Below are positions 31,556 to 34,681 of a stretch of DNA of 34,681 nucleotides, one piece after another; the stretch's first letter is position 1; each line of letters begins with the position of its first letter. Source of the stretch: Mesorhizobium sp. LMG 17147 (GTDB taxonomy: Bacteria; Pseudomonadota; Alphaproteobacteria; Rhizobiales; Rhizobiaceae); assembly GCF_024297145.1 (NCBI RefSeq), contig NZ_JANCTC010000032.1, positions 1 through 34,681 of the forward strand. The letters are read 5' to 3'. Position numbers and translations under genes: made by a program. The notes under the pieces are model-generated. The model was not told the DNA's origin and did not search any database. It saw only the letters and a program-made list of their open reading frames with translations.

Positions 31556-32002
31556 TCAGTGATCAGTAGCGGTTTCGATGAGGCGGGCCTTGAGCGTGAT
31601 CACGGCGACGCCGGCCAGCGCCCGCGATACGAGGCAGCTCTCCTTGGCCGTCTGCGCCAGCCGCTCGAAATCCCCCGCCGCCAGCCCGGCGACGCTTGCC
31701 TCGGTCTCCAGCTCGATACGGGTCAGCGTCGGCCCGGCCGCGGTGGCGCCGAGATGCGCTTTCGCGATCGTGTGGATGCGCGCGGGAGTGTAACCTTCGC
31801 GGCCGAGAATGGCGCTTAGCGCCATCGAGAAGCAGCCGGCATGCGCCGCCGCAATCAATTCCTCCGGGTTGGTGCCGGGGCCGTTCTCGAAACGCGACGG
31901 GAAGGAGTAGGCACCTTCGAAGACGCCGCTACCTAGTCTCAGCCGACCCGAACCTTCCTTCAACGATCCCTGCCATTGAGCTTCTGCTTCACGAATGGTC
32001 AT
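31556..32002 (-). CDS. OsmC/Ohr family protein (2)
   Basis: A 148-residue OsmC-subgroup peroxidase-like protein. The redox cysteines are Cys57 in AHAGCFSMALSAILG and Cys123 in KESCLVSRALAG; the opening EAEAQWQGSLKEGSGRLRLG is typical of OsmC. These enzymes reduce organic hydroperoxides with lipoyl or thiol donors. It is the middle gene of the MDR-OsmC-SnoaL operon; the MDR stop is 51 bases upstream. Control by the TetR gene at 33166 is likely. Confidence 0.9.
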   Translation of the reverse strand: MTIREAEAQWQGSLKEGSGRLRLGSGVFEGAYSFPSRFENGPGTNPEELIAAAHAGCFSMALSAILGREGYTPARIHTIAKAHLGATAAGPTLTRIELETEASVAGLAAGDFERLAQTAKESCLVSRALAGVAVITLKARLIETATDH

Positions 32003-32053
32003 TGCGTCTCTCCTTTTAGTTTGAGGCTCGATCGAATTTTGGGGGTGAACCAG

Positions 32054-33064
32054 TCAGGCGCCGTCGACGACCACTTTCCCGAAGACGTCGCCTTGCTGGA
32101 AATAGCGGTAGGCGTCTTGGGCCTCGTCGAAGGCGAACACCTTGTCGATGACAGGCTTAAGCCGATGCACCGAGATGGCGCGCAGCATGGCTTCGAGGTT
32201 GGTGCGATTGCCGACGAACAGCCGGCTGATGGTGGCGAGGCTGCGCTGGTAGACCGGGCCGGGGATCTGCACCGTCCCGCCTTTCGCATCCTGTATGGTC
32301 AGAAGCACGATGCGCCCGTAAAGCGCGCAGGCGATCATCGATTGCGCGAAGGTCGGCGGGCCGCCGGTCTCGACGACGAGGTCGATGCCGCCGGTCTGCT
32401 CGCGCACCGCAGCACCCCATTCCGGCATGCCGGCTGTCGAGACGACGAGGTCGGCGCCCAGCGCCCGCAGCCGGTCCAGCTTCTCGCTGCGCGAACTGAC
32501 GGCCACGACTCGGCAGCCGAGCAGCTTGGCGAATTGCAGCGCAAACAGCGCGACGCCTCCTGAACCGATGACAAGAACCCATTGGCCGGGCTTCGGCATC
32601 TCGGCCGCCGTCACCGCATTCCAGGCGGTCAGGCCGGCGCAGGTCAGCGTCGCCGCTTGATGCCAGTCGAGATGATCGGGAAGCCGCACCGCCCATTGCT
32701 CATCGAGCACCGCGTATTCGGTCAGCATCCCGTCCAGCGTGCAACCGAGCTGGTCGATCAGCCCGGCATTGATGCGGCCGTCGATCCAGCGCGCAAAATA
32801 GCTGCCGGTGATGCGGTCGCCGACGGCGAAGCGGGTGACGGAATCGCCGACGGCAACGACTTCGCCGGCACCGTCGCTCAGCGGGATAACGCCCTGGCGT
32901 GGCGCCAGTGGATAGTTGCCGTTGAGGATCATCGTGTCGCGGCGGTTGAGCGAAGCGGCGCGCACACGCACGGCGATCTCGTGTTGCTTCGGCGCCGGCT
33001 GCGCCTCGTCGCGCCTCACCAGGCGTTCGATTCCGCCGGTTCCTTCAAGGCGATAACTGCGCAT
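32054..33064 (-). CDS. MDR superfamily oxidoreductase (zinc-free, quinone reductase-like)
   Basis: A 336-residue medium-chain dehydrogenase/reductase. The catalytic domain starts MRSYRLEGTGGIERL and has SLNRRDTMILNGNYP where zinc enzymes carry the CxxD zinc ligand, so no catalytic zinc is expected. The NAD(P)-binding fold contains WVLVIGSGGVALFALQFAKLLG. It is a reductase or dehydrogenase of quinones, enones or alcohols. It is first in the operon with OsmC and SnoaL and divergent from a TetR gene, with a strong palindrome in between. Confidence 0.88.
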   Translation of the reverse strand: MRSYRLEGTGGIERLVRRDEAQPAPKQHEIAVRVRAASLNRRDTMILNGNYPLAPRQGVIPLSDGAGEVVAVGDSVTRFAVGDRITGSYFARWIDGRINAGLIDQLGCTLDGMLTEYAVLDEQWAVRLPDHLDWHQAATLTCAGLTAWNAVTAAEMPKPGQWVLVIGSGGVALFALQFAKLLGCRVVAVSSRSEKLDRLRALGADLVVSTAGMPEWGAAVREQTGGIDLVVETGGPPTFAQSMIACALYGRIVLLTIQDAKGGTVQIPGPVYQRSLATISRLFVGNRTNLEAMLRAISVHRLKPVIDKVFAFDEAQDAYRYFQQGDVFGKVVVDGA

Positions 33065-33081
33065 ATCGGCTTTCTCTCCCG

Positions 33082-33124
33082 AATATGTAGACTGATCTAC
33101 ATATTATGTAGACCGATTGCTATA
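33082..33124. promoter_or_regulatory. TetR operator between MDR and TetR genes
   Basis: A perfect 24-bp palindrome has 10-bp arms AATATGTAGA (33082-33091) and TCTACATATT (33096-33105) around a 4-base centre. A second TATGTAGA half-site follows (33105-33112) with a decayed partner ending at 33124. It lies 17 bases from the MDR start and 60 bases from the TetR start, placed to repress both. Binding is inferred. Confidence 0.75.
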
Positions 33125-33165
33125 TTCGAGGCAAGGCCTATAGTGTTCACTCCTGACAGGTTGAC

Positions 33166-33777
33166 ATGGCGAACGACACCCGCACCCGCATGCTCGAGGC
33201 GACCGCGCTGCTGCTGAGGCAGCGCGGCTACCACGGCACGTCGCTCAACGACATCTTGAGCGCCTCCAGTGCACCGAGAGGCTCGCTCTACTTTCACTTT
33301 CCGGGCGGCAAGGACCAATTGGTCATCGAGGTGACGCGCCACAGCGTCGCCGATGTCACGCAGAGGCTGGACGCCGCGCTCGCCGCCGAAAAGGACCCGG
33401 CGGTGGCTGTCCACCACATCTACCAGTCGGTCGCGCGCATGCTGGAAGACAACCAGTTCACGCTCGGTTGCCCGATCGCGCCCGTGGTGCTGGACTCGCC
33501 GGCAGACGTGCCGGAACTGGCCGAATTGTGCCGCTCGGCTTTCGAGCAGTGGATAGGCTTGCTCAGGGCCGCCTTCGTCAGGGCAGGGGTGCCCGAGCGC
33601 CGCGCGCACGCGCTCGCATTGCTGGTCGAATCATCGCTGGAAGGGCTGATGGTGATCGCACGCGCCACCCACGACCGTGCCCCTGTGCTGGCAGTAGCCG
33701 ATGAAGTCGCGGCGCTGATTGAGGGTGCATTGCCTGCCAAAATCTCACCCTCGCGGCGGATTGACGCCGCCGTCTGA
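33166..33777 (+). CDS. TetR family transcriptional regulator
   Basis: A 203-residue repressor. The HTH covers about residues 5-50: TRTRMLEATALLLRQRGYHG, then LNDILSASSAPRGSLYFHFPGGK. The C-terminal ligand domain includes FTLGCPIAPVVLDS and ALLVESSLEGLMVIARATHD, like regulators of the YxaF/LmrA group that respond to small aromatic or flavonoid-like molecules (family knowledge). It is divergent from the MDR-OsmC-SnoaL operon across a 24-bp palindrome and probably controls it. A bidirectional terminator follows at 33807. Confidence 0.9.
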   Translation: MANDTRTRMLEATALLLRQRGYHGTSLNDILSASSAPRGSLYFHFPGGKDQLVIEVTRHSVADVTQRLDAALAAEKDPAVAVHHIYQSVARMLEDNQFTLGCPIAPVVLDSPADVPELAELCRSAFEQWIGLLRAAFVRAGVPERRAHALALLVESSLEGLMVIARATHDRAPVLAVADEVAALIEGALPAKISPSRRIDAAV

Positions 33778-33806
33778 GCGGGCAACCCGCTAAGCAAAGC
33801 AAACAA

Positions 33807-33832
33807 AAAGGGCGGCCTCTCGGCCGCCCTTT
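33807..33832. terminator. Bidirectional intrinsic terminator
   Basis: An 11-bp perfect stem AAAGGGCGGCC/GGCCGCCCTTT with a 4-base loop TCTC has A-rich bases before it and T after it. It lies between the convergent TetR and groEL genes. A second palindrome (CAAGCCCGC/GCGGGCTTG, 33880-33899) lies nearer the groEL stop, without a T-run. Confidence 0.85.
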
Positions 33833-33935
33833 CCGTATCTGAAGGTAGATGGGTTGGATTGGAAATCTATGCCGCCACCCAAGCCCGCTTGCGGGCTTGA
33901 GCAACGTGAGTTCATGAGCGTGCTTTATGGACTTC

Positions 33936-34681
<746 letters not shown>

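Noticed and set aside
33880..33899. Palindrome near the groEL stop as a second terminator
   Set aside because: The stem is perfect (CAAGCCCGC/GCGGGCTTG) but the loop has 2 bases and no T-run follows on either strand. The terminator at 33807 is the better candidate.

Overview
This is high-GC DNA with densely packed bacterial genes. Gene content points to the alphaproteobacterial order Hyphomicrobiales (Rhizobiales), most likely Mesorhizobium or a close relative. The pointers are an AapP-type amino-acid ABC ATPase, a ChoX-like choline-binding protein, rhizobial-type ppk-ppx and groEL, GTG and TTG starts, and two copies of a palindromic intergenic repeat that resembles rhizobial mosaic elements. 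The genus is an inference from gene content; nothing was searched. No tRNA, rRNA, transposase, integrase or CRISPR array was seen.

Layout. 1-4870: the 3' end of an ABC ATPase, a DUF4396-multicopper oxidase fusion, a DUF2459 protein, an FAD monooxygenase and a CHCC zinc-finger protein. 5020-8753: the polyphosphate operon ppk-ppx. 8925-11449: two tandem DoxX membrane proteins and fumC. 11592-16418: an SDR, a BetI-like TetR regulator and, divergent from it, an operon of ChoX-like binding protein, alpha/beta hydrolase and amidase. 16462-18021: a NIPSNAP gene divergent from a TetR gene, with two palindromes side by side between them. 18071-20973: a secreted unknown, a Tat-exported metallophosphoesterase, a CsbD-like protein and a GST. 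21057-24113: an SDR broken by a 5-bp tandem duplication, a LysR regulator, and a divergent RidA plus atypical SDR pair. 24114-25331: a mostly non-coding stretch with a dispersed repeat, a cold-shock gene with a canonical promoter and long leader, and a run of strong hairpins after it. 25332-26521: a tightly packed set of small proteins ending in a cysteine-cluster protein. 26560-33777: two AraC/cupin regulators, SnoaL-like proteins, a LysE exporter broken by a one-base frameshift, a GFA protein, two OsmC proteins, an MDR oxidoreductase and a TetR regulator. 33936-34681: the C-terminal part of groEL.

How the genes work together. Much of the window is small regulator-plus-enzyme modules in which a regulator is transcribed divergently from its likely targets across a palindrome-bearing gap: TetR/ChoX, TetR/NIPSNAP, LysR/RidA and TetR/MDR-OsmC-SnoaL. 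The last 4 kb groups thiol and electrophile-handling families (GFA, OsmC twice, MDR), which suggests a detoxification function. Housekeeping genes (fumC, ppk, groEL, csp) mark this as chromosomal backbone with accessory modules between them.

The items most worth a second look are the membrane DUF4396-copper oxidase fusion, the ChoX/hydrolase/amidase operon that has no permease, the structured RNA candidate behind the cold-shock gene, the unnamed small-protein cluster at 25332-26521, and the two frameshifted genes.
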